A stretch of DNA of 64,000 bases from Mesobacillus maritimus (GCF_023715205.1 NZ_JAMBNR010000012.1:111669-175668); one strand, 5' to 3'. Counted from the stretch's first letter, positions 34,626-44,125 are shown. The notes: generated by a model not told the origin, from the letters alone. Numbers and translations: made by a program.

Positions 34626-34744
34626 CAGTTTGTGATGTTTTCTTCTATAGAATAGATCTATGGTTCAATAGTTAAATTTAGTTGGCATGAACATATAAGT
34701 TAGCGGTTTGGAAAAACTAATTCAAAATAAGGAGGTTGGTTGTT

Positions 34745-34894
34745 ATGAAAAGGTTACTAATGCTTTTATTCTTATCGATTTCAATATTTGCTTTAAGTGG
34801 TTGTGGGAATGATGAACCACCTGCACCTGGAGAAGAGATTGAGGATATAGAAGAAGAGGATGAGATTGGCGATGGCGAAATAGATGACGAATAA
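34745..34894 (+). CDS. Small acidic lipoprotein
   Basis: 49 residues. A lipoprotein signal peptide ends in the lipobox LSGC with Cys20; the mature part has just 30 residues, mostly Glu and Asp, with PPAPGEE in front. AAGGAGG lies about 8 nt before the ATG. After cleavage it would be a very acidic tail fixed to the outer face of the membrane. Function is unknown. It is a single-gene unit ended by a strong terminator at 34926. Confidence 0.75.
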   Translation: MKRLLMLLFLSISIFALSGCGNDEPPAPGEEIEDIEEEDEIGDGEIDDE

Positions 34895-34925
34895 AGGAGT
34901 AGTCATACTCTAATGACTGACTGAG

Positions 34926-34955
34926 CACACGAAGATTATTTCGTGTGTTTTTTCT
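34926..34955 (+). terminator. Terminator after the lipoprotein gene
   Basis: CACACGAA / TTCGTGTG, six-base loop, then TTTTTT. A second small hairpin AGTCAT/ATGACT precedes it at 34901-34918. Confidence 0.85.
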
Positions 34956-35044
34956 TATGAAAAGGTTCTATTCTTAAACTTTGTTGTTTTTGACCAAAAA
35001 ATATGTCTGTATAAGCAAGGTTATTCAAAAAAAGCTACATTGTA

Positions 35045-35134
35045 TGAGTAAAAAGCTTGCAATTCTAATTTTAAACATGCGGTATACTATATCGGATTTA
35101 GGATTTTAACAACAATCTATACGAAAACAGCCTA
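35045..35134 (-). repeat. Dispersed palindromic intergenic element, copy C
   Basis: Read on the minus strand it has GGCTGTTTTCG, then GTTGTTAAAATCCTAAATCC, and a TTTACTCAT-like end. The second palindrome arm is lost. It is followed by two hairpins of unknown role: AATAACA/TGTTATT with a T-run (35158-35182) and a perfect 9-bp TTATTCAAA/TTTGAATAA (35199-35222). No gene is visible up to 35415. Confidence 0.6.
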
Positions 35135-35415
35135 TTAGAAAGAGGAAATTCGTTTTTAATAACAGCTTTTGTTATTGTTTTTGTTCAATAATCCGTTATT
35201 ATTCAAAACACTATTTGAATAACATTTCTCCTGGAACTGATGTGTTTTGATTCTGCCAATAAGATTGGCAAGATTGTTACGACAGCATCACATTATTTTA
35301 TGTACACTTCAAAAATAGGGGAATCGTAAAATTCAGGAAAGAAGGCAAGTCAGCGTTTTATTCGAGAGCCAAGTAACAATCTCGTCGGTATCAACTCCTA
35401 TCGAGCCATGGTACA

Positions 35416-36201
35416 ATGGAACAAAACATTTCAGAGGTAAAATGTGGTATGGATCTGTATAGTTCTCAATTTATACGAAGAATAAACCTTAAACGGGAAG
35501 AGGTTCCGTCATTTCATCATTATCCTTTCAACCTTCCAAGTTTAAAAACATTAGATGAGTTAATTCTCCATCCTAAAGTTACTTTCTTCATTGGGGAAAA
35601 CGGGATGGGGAAGTCGACTTTGCTTGAAGGGATTGCTGTAGCGTTAGGATTTAATCCAGAAGGTGGCTCGTTTAATTTTCAGTTTTCAACATACGATTCG
35701 CACTCTCCACTTGGGGATTATTTAAAAATCATCAAAGGGGTAGAGAGACCTAAGGATGGATTTTTCCTGCGCGCGGAAAGTTTTTATAATGTGGCAAGTA
35801 ATATTGAAGAAATGGATCGCGAAGTGTTGGGGCCCCCAGTGATTAATTCGTTTGGAGGAACTTCGCTTCACGAGCAATCTCATGGGGAGGCGTTTTTTGC
35901 GACGTTTTTGCATCGTTTCCGTGGCAATGGTCTTTATATTTTAGATGAACCAGAAGCCGCTCTCTCGCCACTCCGGCAAATGTCGATGATTACGAGAATT
36001 CATGATTTAGTCCAGGAACAATCACAATTGATCATAGCAACGCATTCGCCGATTATCATGGCGTATCCGGAAGCGACAATTTATGAATTTACTGAAGACG
36101 GGATTTGCGAACGGAAACTTGAAGACACAAATCATTACCGCATTATGAAACAGTTTTTTGACGATCCATCAAGAATGGTTCATCATTTATTAAATGAATG
36201 A
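35416..36201 (+). CDS. Stand-alone AAA-type ATPase of the ABC/SMC-like class
   Basis: 261 residues. Walker A is IGENGMGKSTLLEG near residue 58; a signature-like segment SLHEQSHGEAF, Walker B LYILDEPEAALS and switch ATHSP follow in the usual order. There is no coiled-coil insertion, membrane segment or nuclease domain. Relatives are small predicted ATPases of unknown role. ATG 35416 and ATG 35449 are both possible starts; AGAGGT at 35435 would fit the second loosely. No partner gene is adjacent. Confidence 0.8.
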   Translation: MEQNISEVKCGMDLYSSQFIRRINLKREEVPSFHHYPFNLPSLKTLDELILHPKVTFFIGENGMGKSTLLEGIAVALGFNPEGGSFNFQFSTYDSHSPLGDYLKIIKGVERPKDGFFLRAESFYNVASNIEEMDREVLGPPVINSFGGTSLHEQSHGEAFFATFLHRFRGNGLYILDEPEAALSPLRQMSMITRIHDLVQEQSQLIIATHSPIIMAYPEATIYEFTEDGICERKLEDTNHYRIMKQFFDDPSRMVHHLLNE

Positions 36202-36222
36202 CGAACATTCGATGCAAATAGT

Positions 36223-36252
36223 GAAAAAAGCTCGTCAAAATGACGAGCTTTA
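36223..36252. terminator. Bidirectional terminator
   Basis: AAAGCTCGTCA / TGACGAGCTTT with a three-base loop between convergent genes. The T-run is best on the minus strand (TTTTTT), serving the DUF418 gene. Confidence 0.85.
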
Positions 36253-37449
36253 TCCGTTCGAAACGATTTTATCCTCTTCGATCAATACCCCTGCTTGTAC
36301 CTTCTTAAATTTTGGATTTCCTTTTAAGCTTAAGTAAGTTCCTACTCTCATCACTTTTTCAAAAGGGCCCATTTTAAAAACTTTGAGATAAAAATGGCTA
36401 GTGAAGATTTGTAGGGAATAGAGGACTAAACCAATTCCGATTCCACTTAAAACTCCTAGCTTGCCAAACCACCCGAATCCATAACCGTAGAAAACTGCGG
36501 TGCAAACGACGCTTTGCATTAAATAATTGGTCAACGAAAGACGTCCCATTTTTTCAAACCATAAACGATAACGAACGTTTGCAGCTGTATAAAGAAGAGC
36601 AAAACCAAAGATATAGCCGATTGCAAGTATTGAGGAGCCAAGGGTATATGCGACCTCTCCCCATTGAGATTCAGGGAATAGATAGCGAACGCTTTTCAAT
36701 ATCAAGCCGGTTGTAATAAAGATGGAAGCACCTCGAATGTACTTCTGTTTCTCCAGTATTGGTCGAGTAAACCAACCCGCTTTTGCAGCATACATTCCTA
36801 TTAAAAACATTGGAGCGGCGACAAAAGGAGCTATTAAAAGAACGATTAAATACATATATTCCGGCCAACCAAAAGGATCTTCTCCACTATTTCGAAAGCT
36901 ATAAACCTCAGAATAACTTCCAGTGGAGTAAATATGATTTTCTTTTTCTATATAAGATTCTGCTTTTTCTTCATCCTCAATCACTTGATTTGGATCCCCG
37001 TATCCGAGGACAGATGTTACAACCAGCAATCCAATTGCCCAAATGAGAAGCGTCTTTTTCTTGCGGTTTAAAAACGCAATCATAAACAACCCCATTAATC
37101 CATAACTAAATAGAATATCTCCTTCCCATATATAAACCGAATGAAGTAGCCCGAATATGAGTAACAACATAAATCGTCGAACAAAGTGTCGTTTCACTTT
37201 GTGACCGTTTCTTTCAAGTTTTTCTTTCATCATGATCATGGAATACCCAAATAAGAACATAAAGATCGGCATAAAGCTGCTTTCTATGAAAATCTTTAGC
37301 CAAGTGTAGGCGATATGGTCACCAGGCATTAAATCTGTTAACTTATCTTTTCCAAACATTCCGTACTGAAAAATGAGCATGTTAGCCAATAAGATTCCTA
37401 GTAAACTAAATCCTCGTAACCCATCAATCGTCCCAACTCGTTGGTTCAT
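36250..37449 (-). CDS. DUF418 family membrane protein (YrkO/YeiB-like)
   Basis: 399 residues with about ten transmembrane helices. The opening RVGTIDGLRGFSLLGILLAN is typical of DUF418 and acyltransferase-3-like proteins. Family function is unknown. It is divergent from a response regulator and histidine kinase pair. In B. subtilis the DUF418 gene yrkO stands next to yrkP and yrkQ in the same way, so this gene is a likely target of the two-component system. AGGGGGAGAAG precedes the ATG. Confidence 0.85.
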   Translation of the reverse strand: MNQRVGTIDGLRGFSLLGILLANMLIFQYGMFGKDKLTDLMPGDHIAYTWLKIFIESSFMPIFMFLFGYSMIMMKEKLERNGHKVKRHFVRRFMLLLIFGLLHSVYIWEGDILFSYGLMGLFMIAFLNRKKKTLLIWAIGLLVVTSVLGYGDPNQVIEDEEKAESYIEKENHIYSTGSYSEVYSFRNSGEDPFGWPEYMYLIVLLIAPFVAAPMFLIGMYAAKAGWFTRPILEKQKYIRGASIFITTGLILKSVRYLFPESQWGEVAYTLGSSILAIGYIFGFALLYTAANVRYRLWFEKMGRLSLTNYLMQSVVCTAVFYGYGFGWFGKLGVLSGIGIGLVLYSLQIFTSHFYLKVFKMGPFEKVMRVGTYLSLKGNPKFKKVQAGVLIEEDKIVSNG

Positions 37450-37602
37450 TTTCTTCTCCCCCTAGAAATTCGCATAATGTAAATATAAGTTTTTTAGCTT
37501 TCTGGAGAATAAACAAAACATTACCAATCTATAAAAGTTTTTCCAGTTTGTTTATCTGTTCGTAAAGTTCCTATGTTACGATTAGCAATGAGGTGGGGAA
37601 AG

Positions 37603-38316
37603 ATGGGGGAAACAAGCATTCTTATTGTGGACGATGAAAAAGCTATTGTGACAATGCTTGAAATGATGTTAAAGAAAGAGGGCTTTCAAACGATACATAA
37701 AGCTTACACTGGAAGAGAAGGGCTAGAAACCTTAGAAAAAAACGAGATTGATATTATCATTCTTGATGTGATGCTTCCCGATGCAAATGGCTTTGATTTA
37801 TGTCCAAAGATTCGCCAGATCTCCAATGCGTATATTTTATTTTTAACAGCAAGGGTATCTGATTTGGACGTTTTAACGGGGTTTGCAACGGGTGGAGACG
37901 ATTATGTAACAAAACCCTTTAATCCATTGGAAATTGCAGCAAGGATTAAAGCCCATTTGCGACGGACAACGAATCAAAAAAGTACGGAGGGCCAACTAAA
38001 GAGTAAAAAGTATGACTTTGGAAGATTCATTGTTGACGAACATGCGGGGGAATTACTTGTCAAAGGGGAGTCCGTACCTTGTCCAACACAGGTTTATTTG
38101 TTGTTACTTTATTTATGTAAACATCCTAATCAAGTGCTTTCAAAATCAACCCTACTAGAAGCGGTATGGGGATTTGACCATTATGTAGATGATAATACCG
38201 TTCCTGTACATATTCGAAGAATTCGAGAAAGAATTGAAGAAGATCCTAGTCAACCTAAATATTTAGTAACCGTACGAGGGTTAGGATATAAATTAGTTAA
38301 AGGAAATGTACGATGA
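37603..38316 (+). CDS. OmpR-family response regulator
   Basis: 237 residues. The receiver domain (about 1-120) has the acidic pair in IVDDEK, the phosphorylated Asp55 in IIILDVMLP and the lysine in VTKPFNP. The C-terminal half is a winged helix (about 135-235, ending VRGLGYKLV). ATG 37603 is chosen because AGGTGGGGA precedes it; ATG 37573 and 37588 are also in frame. The last 4 bp overlap the histidine kinase start (ATGA). The likely target is the divergent DUF418 gene. Confidence 0.92.
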   Translation: MGETSILIVDDEKAIVTMLEMMLKKEGFQTIHKAYTGREGLETLEKNEIDIIILDVMLPDANGFDLCPKIRQISNAYILFLTARVSDLDVLTGFATGGDDYVTKPFNPLEIAARIKAHLRRTTNQKSTEGQLKSKKYDFGRFIVDEHAGELLVKGESVPCPTQVYLLLLYLCKHPNQVLSKSTLLEAVWGFDHYVDDNTVPVHIRRIRERIEEDPSQPKYLVTVRGLGYKLVKGNVR

Positions 38317-40052
38317 AAAAGTTAAGATGGAGATTATTTCTACACTTTTCTTTACAATTTATCTCGATCGCAGTTTTAATGGTCATTGTTATTTTAATGA
38401 CTCTTTTTATCGTAATAGCTTATTACACAAATGATGTAGCGGAAAATAACTACTACGAGGCGAAACTTGAGAGTATTACGATTGAAACGGGGAATTCTTT
38501 TAAACATTTAGAAATGAATGATGGTTGGGATGAAGGATTAGCAGAAGATAACTTATGGGTTCAAATTATCAATGAAGAAGGGAAAGTGGTCGAGGCGGGA
38601 AATGTGCCTACAGAGATTCCCATGCAATATAGCCAATTTCAATTACTGCAAATGCAGGAAACAAATGAACTACAAGGTTACTCCTTAACCTTTTATTTAG
38701 AGACATTTTATGAGTCTCCTTTTTTATTTGTACTTGGCCATTACGATCATGAAAGGCCCTTTTTGCAAAAGTTGGTACAAGATTATGGCAAAAAAACGGG
38801 GATTGGTGCCCAACATCTAGCAGAGGTGGAAAGAAAACTTGAGAGGATAGAAGGTTCATTAACGTTATATGACCAGAATGAAAACGTAAAGCAAACTCTA
38901 GGGGAGGCGCCTGAACAAGAAAAGCCATTGGATTTATTTAGGAGAAAAGAACAACCGGATGTCTATTCAACTAAAAAAACAACCTATAAAGATTCAGATT
39001 CTGGTTTGATTTGGGTGCTTACTACACCAAATGAAAATAAAAAAGATCGATCCTTTGATAGCTATCGTGATCTAGCGATTGCCTTTGGAATCACAGGACT
39101 AATTGTTCTTTTAATTACAATCATCATTTCCGTGTGGAATGGTTTTCGTTACGGAAATCCGCTGTTTATTTTCACCAATTGGTTGAGTCGGATGGGCAAT
39201 GAACAATATGAAGAGGTACTCACAGAGCGCGAGCGCAAGCAAGTCTTTCGGAAAAATGGAAAAACAAAATTGAGGTATCGCTTGTATGATGAAGTGTTTC
39301 ATGCTTTTTATGAAATGGCTGCCAAGCTTGCTGCCTCAAAAAAAGAGCGTGAGGAGTTAGAGGAAAATCGAGAAGAGTGGATGACAGGGATTTCCCATGA
39401 TCTTCGAACACCGTTATCAACGATGCAAGGATATGGAAAGCTGCTTGAAAGTGGACAATATGAGTGGACGAAAGAGGAATTGGTGGATATCGGGAAAACA
39501 TTAGGTGAAAAAAGTGATTATATGTTAAGTCTGATTGAGGACTTTTCATTAAGTTTTCAGTTGAAAAATCAAGAAACACCTACAAGCTTTAAGCGGATGG
39601 ACGTCAATAACTTGATAAGGAAAACATTAAGTAAATTCACGGGAGACTTAACCTTGAAAAACAATTATCTCATAAGCTTTCATCCCTTGGAGGACTCTCA
39701 TTATCTTTCTGTTGATGAAAAATGGTTTGAAAGAATGATTGATAACTTGATTTATAATGCGATTAAACACAATCCTCCCGGGACATCAATTGATGTAATT
39801 TTGACTAAAATAGATAGTAGAAACGAATTTAAAATTATGATAACAGACAATGGAGTCGGGATGGATGAAGAAACGAGAAAACATTTATTTACCAGGTATT
39901 ATCGTGGAACGAATACAGATGAAAGAATTGAGGGAACGGGTCTAGGAATGAATATTGCGATGCGGATTGCTCAATTACATCGCGGAGATATGTTCGTAGA
40001 AACTGAAAATCATCAAGGGACAATCGTGGGTATTATTTTTCCTCTGTCTTAA
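38313..40052 (+). CDS. Membrane sensor histidine kinase
   Basis: 579 residues. The first transmembrane helix is at about 10-35 and the second at about 252-272, leaving an extracellular sensor domain of roughly 215 residues that is rich in acidic residues. A HAMP-like linker follows, then the phospho-accepting histidine in GISHDLRTPLSTMQG near residue 360, and ATPase boxes NLIYNAIKHNPP, DNGVGM and GTGLGMNIA. It phosphorylates the response regulator encoded just upstream. The signal is unknown. Confidence 0.92.
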   Translation: MKKLRWRLFLHFSLQFISIAVLMVIVILMTLFIVIAYYTNDVAENNYYEAKLESITIETGNSFKHLEMNDGWDEGLAEDNLWVQIINEEGKVVEAGNVPTEIPMQYSQFQLLQMQETNELQGYSLTFYLETFYESPFLFVLGHYDHERPFLQKLVQDYGKKTGIGAQHLAEVERKLERIEGSLTLYDQNENVKQTLGEAPEQEKPLDLFRRKEQPDVYSTKKTTYKDSDSGLIWVLTTPNENKKDRSFDSYRDLAIAFGITGLIVLLITIIISVWNGFRYGNPLFIFTNWLSRMGNEQYEEVLTERERKQVFRKNGKTKLRYRLYDEVFHAFYEMAAKLAASKKEREELEENREEWMTGISHDLRTPLSTMQGYGKLLESGQYEWTKEELVDIGKTLGEKSDYMLSLIEDFSLSFQLKNQETPTSFKRMDVNNLIRKTLSKFTGDLTLKNNYLISFHPLEDSHYLSVDEKWFERMIDNLIYNAIKHNPPGTSIDVILTKIDSRNEFKIMITDNGVGMDEETRKHLFTRYYRGTNTDERIEGTGLGMNIAMRIAQLHRGDMFVETENHQGTIVGIIFPLS

Positions 40053-40085
40053 AAGAAGGGGATTGGTATATATAATAATAGAAGA

Positions 40086-40128
40086 AACGCAGCGAAACAT
40101 ATGGAAAACATGTTTCGCTGCGTTATAT
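40086..40128. terminator. Strong terminator between convergent genes
   Basis: AACGCAGCGAAACAT / ATGTTTCGCTGCGTT, 15-bp perfect stem, ending at the DUF1641 stop region. The weak T-runs on either side suit use from both directions. Confidence 0.85.
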
Positions 40129-40129
40129 T

Positions 40130-40612
40130 TTAATCTTCTTTTAGTCCTTGGCCCATTCCTTTTAAGAAATGGATCCCAAAGCCAATGGCACGGTTAATGT
40201 CTGGGTCTTGCAATACTTTCATTAAATCGAAAATCCCTACTTTTTTCGGATTTTCTAAGTGTTTGTTGCCTTCATCGAGACCGCTAGTTATACTGTTTAC
40301 TAATTTTGTAGTGGTCTCAGGGTCAAGACTAGTTAACGCCCCTGCAGCACCCATGAGGTTGTTGATCATATTGGTAACAGGTTCGCGAGTCACTTGACCA
40401 AGCGCAATTTTGGCGATTTGCTCTTTTGCTTGTAGCATCGAGTTTGCTGCCTCAAGCACGCCCATATCGTTCAATTCACCAACGATCTTTAGAATTTGAT
40501 TTACCGCTTCATCATTTTCAGCTAAAAGTGACTGTAAATCTTCAAGCTTCTGTTGTTGCAGTTCTTCCTTTGTTGGCTCATGTTTTTTAATCATTGTAAT
40601 TGGTGCAGCCAT
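40130..40612 (-). CDS. DUF1641 protein, formate dehydrogenase partner 1
   Basis: 160 residues, DUF1641 (like B. subtilis YrhD/YjgD). It is helical with a conserved LNDMGVLEAANSMLQAKEQIA segment and an amphipathic C-terminal region. In B. subtilis the DUF1641 proteins pair with a cytosolic formate dehydrogenase alpha subunit and are reported to link it to the respiratory chain (ForE). The frame is open to 40666, but ATG 40612 with AGAGGAAG ahead is preferred. It follows fdhA with a 14-bp gap. Confidence 0.85.
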   Translation of the reverse strand: MAAPITMIKKHEPTKEELQQQKLEDLQSLLAENDEAVNQILKIVGELNDMGVLEAANSMLQAKEQIAKIALGQVTREPVTNMINNLMGAAGALTSLDPETTTKLVNSITSGLDEGNKHLENPKKVGIFDLMKVLQDPDINRAIGFGIHFLKGMGQGLKED

Positions 40613-40626
40613 TATTCTTCTTCCTC

Positions 40627-43593
40627 TCAGTTTGTTGTTAAGTGTACATAACCAGGGCGGTTCCACTTGCGGTGAACCTCGACCCCGTTTTGAGGATGAC
40701 GTTTTTTATTTCGATGGTTTGTTTTCGGTAGTGGGTTTTCTCCATCCACTCGTAAAACTTCCATTCGAACTTTGGTTTGTTTATAGGCTGGCGTATGGGT
40801 ACGAGTATCCATCGCAGGCCCTGTTAAGAAGTTGATCGCTGAATTTTTATCTGTCGAGTTCATTGGCAGATAAAGTTCGTTCTTTTTCACGCGATCTGTG
40901 ATTAGTGCGTTGAGTTTGACCGCCCCAAATGGAGATACTAGACGGACAAGCGAACCGTCGTTGATGCCACGTTCTTTCGCAAGTTCAGGTGATACTTCAA
41001 CAAAGATTTCAGGAACTTTGGACTGAATTCCTTGTGATTTGTTTGTTAAGTTTCCTTCATGGAAATGCTCAAGCATCCGGCCGTTATTGATGTGAAGATC
41101 GAACTCATCAGGAAACACCGCAGGTTCTACCCAATCAGATAACGCGAAGCGAGCTTTCTTATCAGGGAAGTTGAACCCATCCACATAAAGAAGTGGAGTG
41201 CTTTCCCCTTCAAGGCTACCCCATAAGAAGCTGCCCCAGCCTTCTAGTACATCATAGTTTGCACCGCTAAACATTGGCGAAAGACTTGCTACTTCAGCAA
41301 AGATTTCACTTGGGTGGCTGTAGTTCCAGTCCGCGCCAAGACGTTTTGCGATTTCTTGCGTGATCCACCAGTCTGGTTTTGAATCTCCAAGTGTAGGCAA
41401 TGCTTGGTATAATCTTTGGATTCGACGTTCAGTGTTTGTAAATGTTCCTTCTTTTTCAAGTGAAGGTGCCGCAGGTAAAATGACATCTGCGTATTGAGCA
41501 GTTCTAGACATAAAGATATCTTGAACCACGAAGAATTCAAGGCTTGAAAGGACTTCATCCACATGGTTTGCATTGGCGTCGACAAGCGCCATATCTTCTC
41601 CAACTAGATACATTGCTTTCATCTTGCCGTCTTCAATTGCTTTTAACATCTCGATGTTATCTAGACCTGGTTTGTTATCGATTTTTACGCCGTATGCTTT
41701 CTCAAACTTTGCACGTGCCACATCATCGGTGATGTGCTGATAACCAGGGAGCCAGCCAGGTAGTGTAGCCATATCACAAGCACCTTGCACGTTGTTGTGT
41801 CCGCGAAGTGGGTAAGCACCAGCGCCAGGACGACGATAGTTTCCAGTTGCTAGCAATAGGTTTGAAATTGCTGCAGATGTATCTGAACCACCTGTGTTTT
41901 GAGTTACACCCATGCCCCAAAGGATACATGTACCGTCAGCATCACGAACCATTTCCGCGACTTCGATGAGTGTTTCTTTGGAAATACCAGTTGTTTTTTC
42001 AGCATATTCGAGTGTGTATTTATCAAGCACTTCTTTGTATTCATCAAAGAAGTTTACATTCTCTTCGATGAATTTTTCATCATGCCAGCCTTGGTCGATC
42101 ATGTATTTGGTTACAGCCATTAGCCAAACTTGGTCTGTTCCTTGTTTTGGACTCATAAAGATATCAGAGCGTTCAGCCATTTCATTTTTACGTAAGTCGG
42201 CAACGATTAGTTTTTGACCATGAAGTTTGTGAGCGCGTTTTACACGAGTCGCAAGAACTGGATGACCTTCAGCCGGGTTTGCTCCAACAATGATGACAAG
42301 ACCTGCTTTCGCAATATCCTTAATTGTACCAGCATCGCCACCCATTCCAACTGTACGGAACAATCCGTCAGTTGCAGGTGATTGGCAATAACGAGAACAG
42401 TTGTCAACGTTATTTGTTTCAAAGACTTGACGTGCTAGTTTTTGAATCAAGTAGTTTTCTTCGTTTGTAATTTTAGAAGACGAAATAAAACCAACGGAAC
42501 CTTTGCCATGCTGTTCTTTAATGCCACCTAATTTGCTAGCAACTAAATCAAGGGCTTCATCCCATGAAGATTCAACGAACATACCATTTTTACGAATCAA
42601 TGGCTTCGTGATGCGTTCTTCAGAGTTCACAAAATCCCAACCGAATTTTCCCTTTACACAAGTGGACACAGCATTTACTGGTCCTTCAGAAGGTTGAACT
42701 TTCAAGATTTTGCGGTCTTTTGTCCAAACTTCAAATGAACAACCAACACCACAGAACGTACAAACAGTCTTGGTTTTTTCAATTCGTGTCTCGCGCATCG
42801 CTGCTTCCACTTCAGAAACAGCAAAAATGCCGCTGTAACCTGGTTCTACTTCTTTTACTAAATCAATCATTGGTGTCATGATTCCATCATCTAATCCTGT
42901 CATGAAACCAGCTTGACCAAGCATTGACTTTTCCTGCAAAGCGTTACATGGACAAACGGTCACACACTGTCCACAGCCAACACAGGATGAATCGTTAATC
43001 GAAGAGCCTTTATCCCAAAGCACACGTGGTCGCTGTGCTTCCCAATCAATGGTTAATGTTTCGTTTACTTGAAGGTTTTGACATACTTCAACACATTGTC
43101 CACATGCAATACACTGGTTTGGATCATAACGATAGAATGGGTGAGACATATCGACTTCTGATTTATCGACTTTTGGTGTGTAAGGATATTTTTGATGTTC
43201 AATTTCCAACATTTCCGCTGTGTTATGTACTTTACAGTTTCCGTTGTTGTTGTCACAAACTGTACAGTAAAGTAGGTGGTTTTCTAGAATTCGATCCATT
43301 GCTTCAGTTTGTGCGGCTTTTGCATCTGTTGATTTAAGCTGGATATTCATTCCATCAGTTGCAACCGTTGAACAGGAACGAACCAATTTTCCATCTGCTT
43401 CAACGATACAAGTGTCACAGGTTTGAATTGGATCCACAACATCAGGAATGTAACAAATTTGCGGATGCTCGATGTTGTTTTTGTTAATAATTTGAATGAT
43501 TGTGGAGCCTTCTTCCGCTGAATACGGAATCCCATCAATCATGACTTGAATCGTTTTCTTGTCAATTGCCTCTAACATTTCCACTAAACTCAT
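40627..43593 (-). CDS. Formate dehydrogenase alpha subunit, cysteine type, copy 1
   Basis: 988 residues. In order: 2Fe-2S ferredoxin domain (about 15-95), 4Fe-4S domains (CIACGQCVEVC; CVGCGQCVTVCPC), a 4Fe-4S motif CTFCGVGCSFEV, the molybdopterin domain and the C-terminal dinucleotide-binding domain. The active-site residue that is selenocysteine in E. coli FdhF is cysteine here (CSRYCQSP). It oxidises formate to CO2. The frame stays open to 43740 through a repeat; ATG 43593 is chosen because it matches the N-terminus of the second copy at 50873. It has a long leader with a terminator hairpin. Confidence 0.93.
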   Translation of the reverse strand: MSLVEMLEAIDKKTIQVMIDGIPYSAEEGSTIIQIINKNNIEHPQICYIPDVVDPIQTCDTCIVEADGKLVRSCSTVATDGMNIQLKSTDAKAAQTEAMDRILENHLLYCTVCDNNNGNCKVHNTAEMLEIEHQKYPYTPKVDKSEVDMSHPFYRYDPNQCIACGQCVEVCQNLQVNETLTIDWEAQRPRVLWDKGSSINDSSCVGCGQCVTVCPCNALQEKSMLGQAGFMTGLDDGIMTPMIDLVKEVEPGYSGIFAVSEVEAAMRETRIEKTKTVCTFCGVGCSFEVWTKDRKILKVQPSEGPVNAVSTCVKGKFGWDFVNSEERITKPLIRKNGMFVESSWDEALDLVASKLGGIKEQHGKGSVGFISSSKITNEENYLIQKLARQVFETNNVDNCSRYCQSPATDGLFRTVGMGGDAGTIKDIAKAGLVIIVGANPAEGHPVLATRVKRAHKLHGQKLIVADLRKNEMAERSDIFMSPKQGTDQVWLMAVTKYMIDQGWHDEKFIEENVNFFDEYKEVLDKYTLEYAEKTTGISKETLIEVAEMVRDADGTCILWGMGVTQNTGGSDTSAAISNLLLATGNYRRPGAGAYPLRGHNNVQGACDMATLPGWLPGYQHITDDVARAKFEKAYGVKIDNKPGLDNIEMLKAIEDGKMKAMYLVGEDMALVDANANHVDEVLSSLEFFVVQDIFMSRTAQYADVILPAAPSLEKEGTFTNTERRIQRLYQALPTLGDSKPDWWITQEIAKRLGADWNYSHPSEIFAEVASLSPMFSGANYDVLEGWGSFLWGSLEGESTPLLYVDGFNFPDKKARFALSDWVEPAVFPDEFDLHINNGRMLEHFHEGNLTNKSQGIQSKVPEIFVEVSPELAKERGINDGSLVRLVSPFGAVKLNALITDRVKKNELYLPMNSTDKNSAINFLTGPAMDTRTHTPAYKQTKVRMEVLRVDGENPLPKTNHRNKKRHPQNGVEVHRKWNRPGYVHLTTN

Positions 43594-43639
43594 GGGTCTT
43601 GCTTCCCCCTTTGAAGATAGACTTGGTACGATCTGTACC

Positions 43640-43770
43640 TTGTTGATTAGAGTGGAAGGCGCAAAGACTATTGCGGGAATGCATGTTATCGGAAACTCCG
43701 CGGGCCAGTAAAGCACCAAGGAGGCTCCCGGACTGCTCACGCAAATGTTAAGCGCCTGGAGCGTAAATCA
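43640..43770. repeat. Degenerate copy of a GC-rich Bacillaceae dispersed repeat in the fdhA leader
   Basis: On the plus strand it starts GAGTGGAAGGCGCAAAGACT, carries GCACCAAGGAGGCTCCCGG in the middle and ends GCGCCTGGAGCG followed by TAAATCAACAACTA. This matches, from memory, a roughly 120-bp imperfect palindrome found many times in Bacillus genomes. It is much richer in GC than its surroundings and has decayed. Confidence 0.6.
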
Positions 43771-43798
43771 ACAACTAAGTTATAACCAAGCCGAAAAA

Positions 43799-43957
43799 TA
43801 AAAAAAACCACCATGAAGACATATCCTCCCTGGGGAAGAAATGAGTTCATGGTGGAATAGTTCATTAGCACATCTTGCTAAAAGACCAATCCAATTTTTA
43901 AAAGTTCTCAATCGATGGAACTACAACAGGCATTGTTCTAACTCCAACGGTTAACAC
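43799..43957 (-). promoter_or_regulatory. Structured leader with terminator upstream of fdhA copy 1 (possible riboswitch)
   Basis: On the minus strand a promoter TTGTTT-N17-TATAAT lies at about 43964-43992. Downstream come hairpins AGTTC/GAACT and TTAGCA/TGCTAA, then CCACCATGAA/TTCATGGTGG (43846-43855 and 43808-43817) followed by eight T. That makes an intrinsic terminator more than 200 nt before the fdhA start, the layout of a riboswitch or attenuator. It matches no class I know. Confidence 0.5.
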
Positions 43958-44125
43958 TGTTATTATAGTGTTTACTTGAAAAATAAACAACCTCGAATTT
44001 GGAATCCAATATCTGGGGTGAGTTTTTTTGCTTTTTTTTCTTGCGAATTTAGGATATGATTTAAAACTTGTAAGGGAAATTCCTTATTTTCAAACAATAG
44101 TTTGACGATAACAGGGGGATGGAAC

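Noticed and set aside
43594..43740. N-terminal extension of formate dehydrogenase copy 1
   Set aside because: The extra frame is a GC-rich dispersed repeat; the second copy lacks it and starts at the equivalent of ATG 43593.
43799..43855. Terminator of an unseen plus-strand gene
   Set aside because: The T-run is on the minus strand, and no plus-strand gene ends here; it is better read as part of the fdhA leader.
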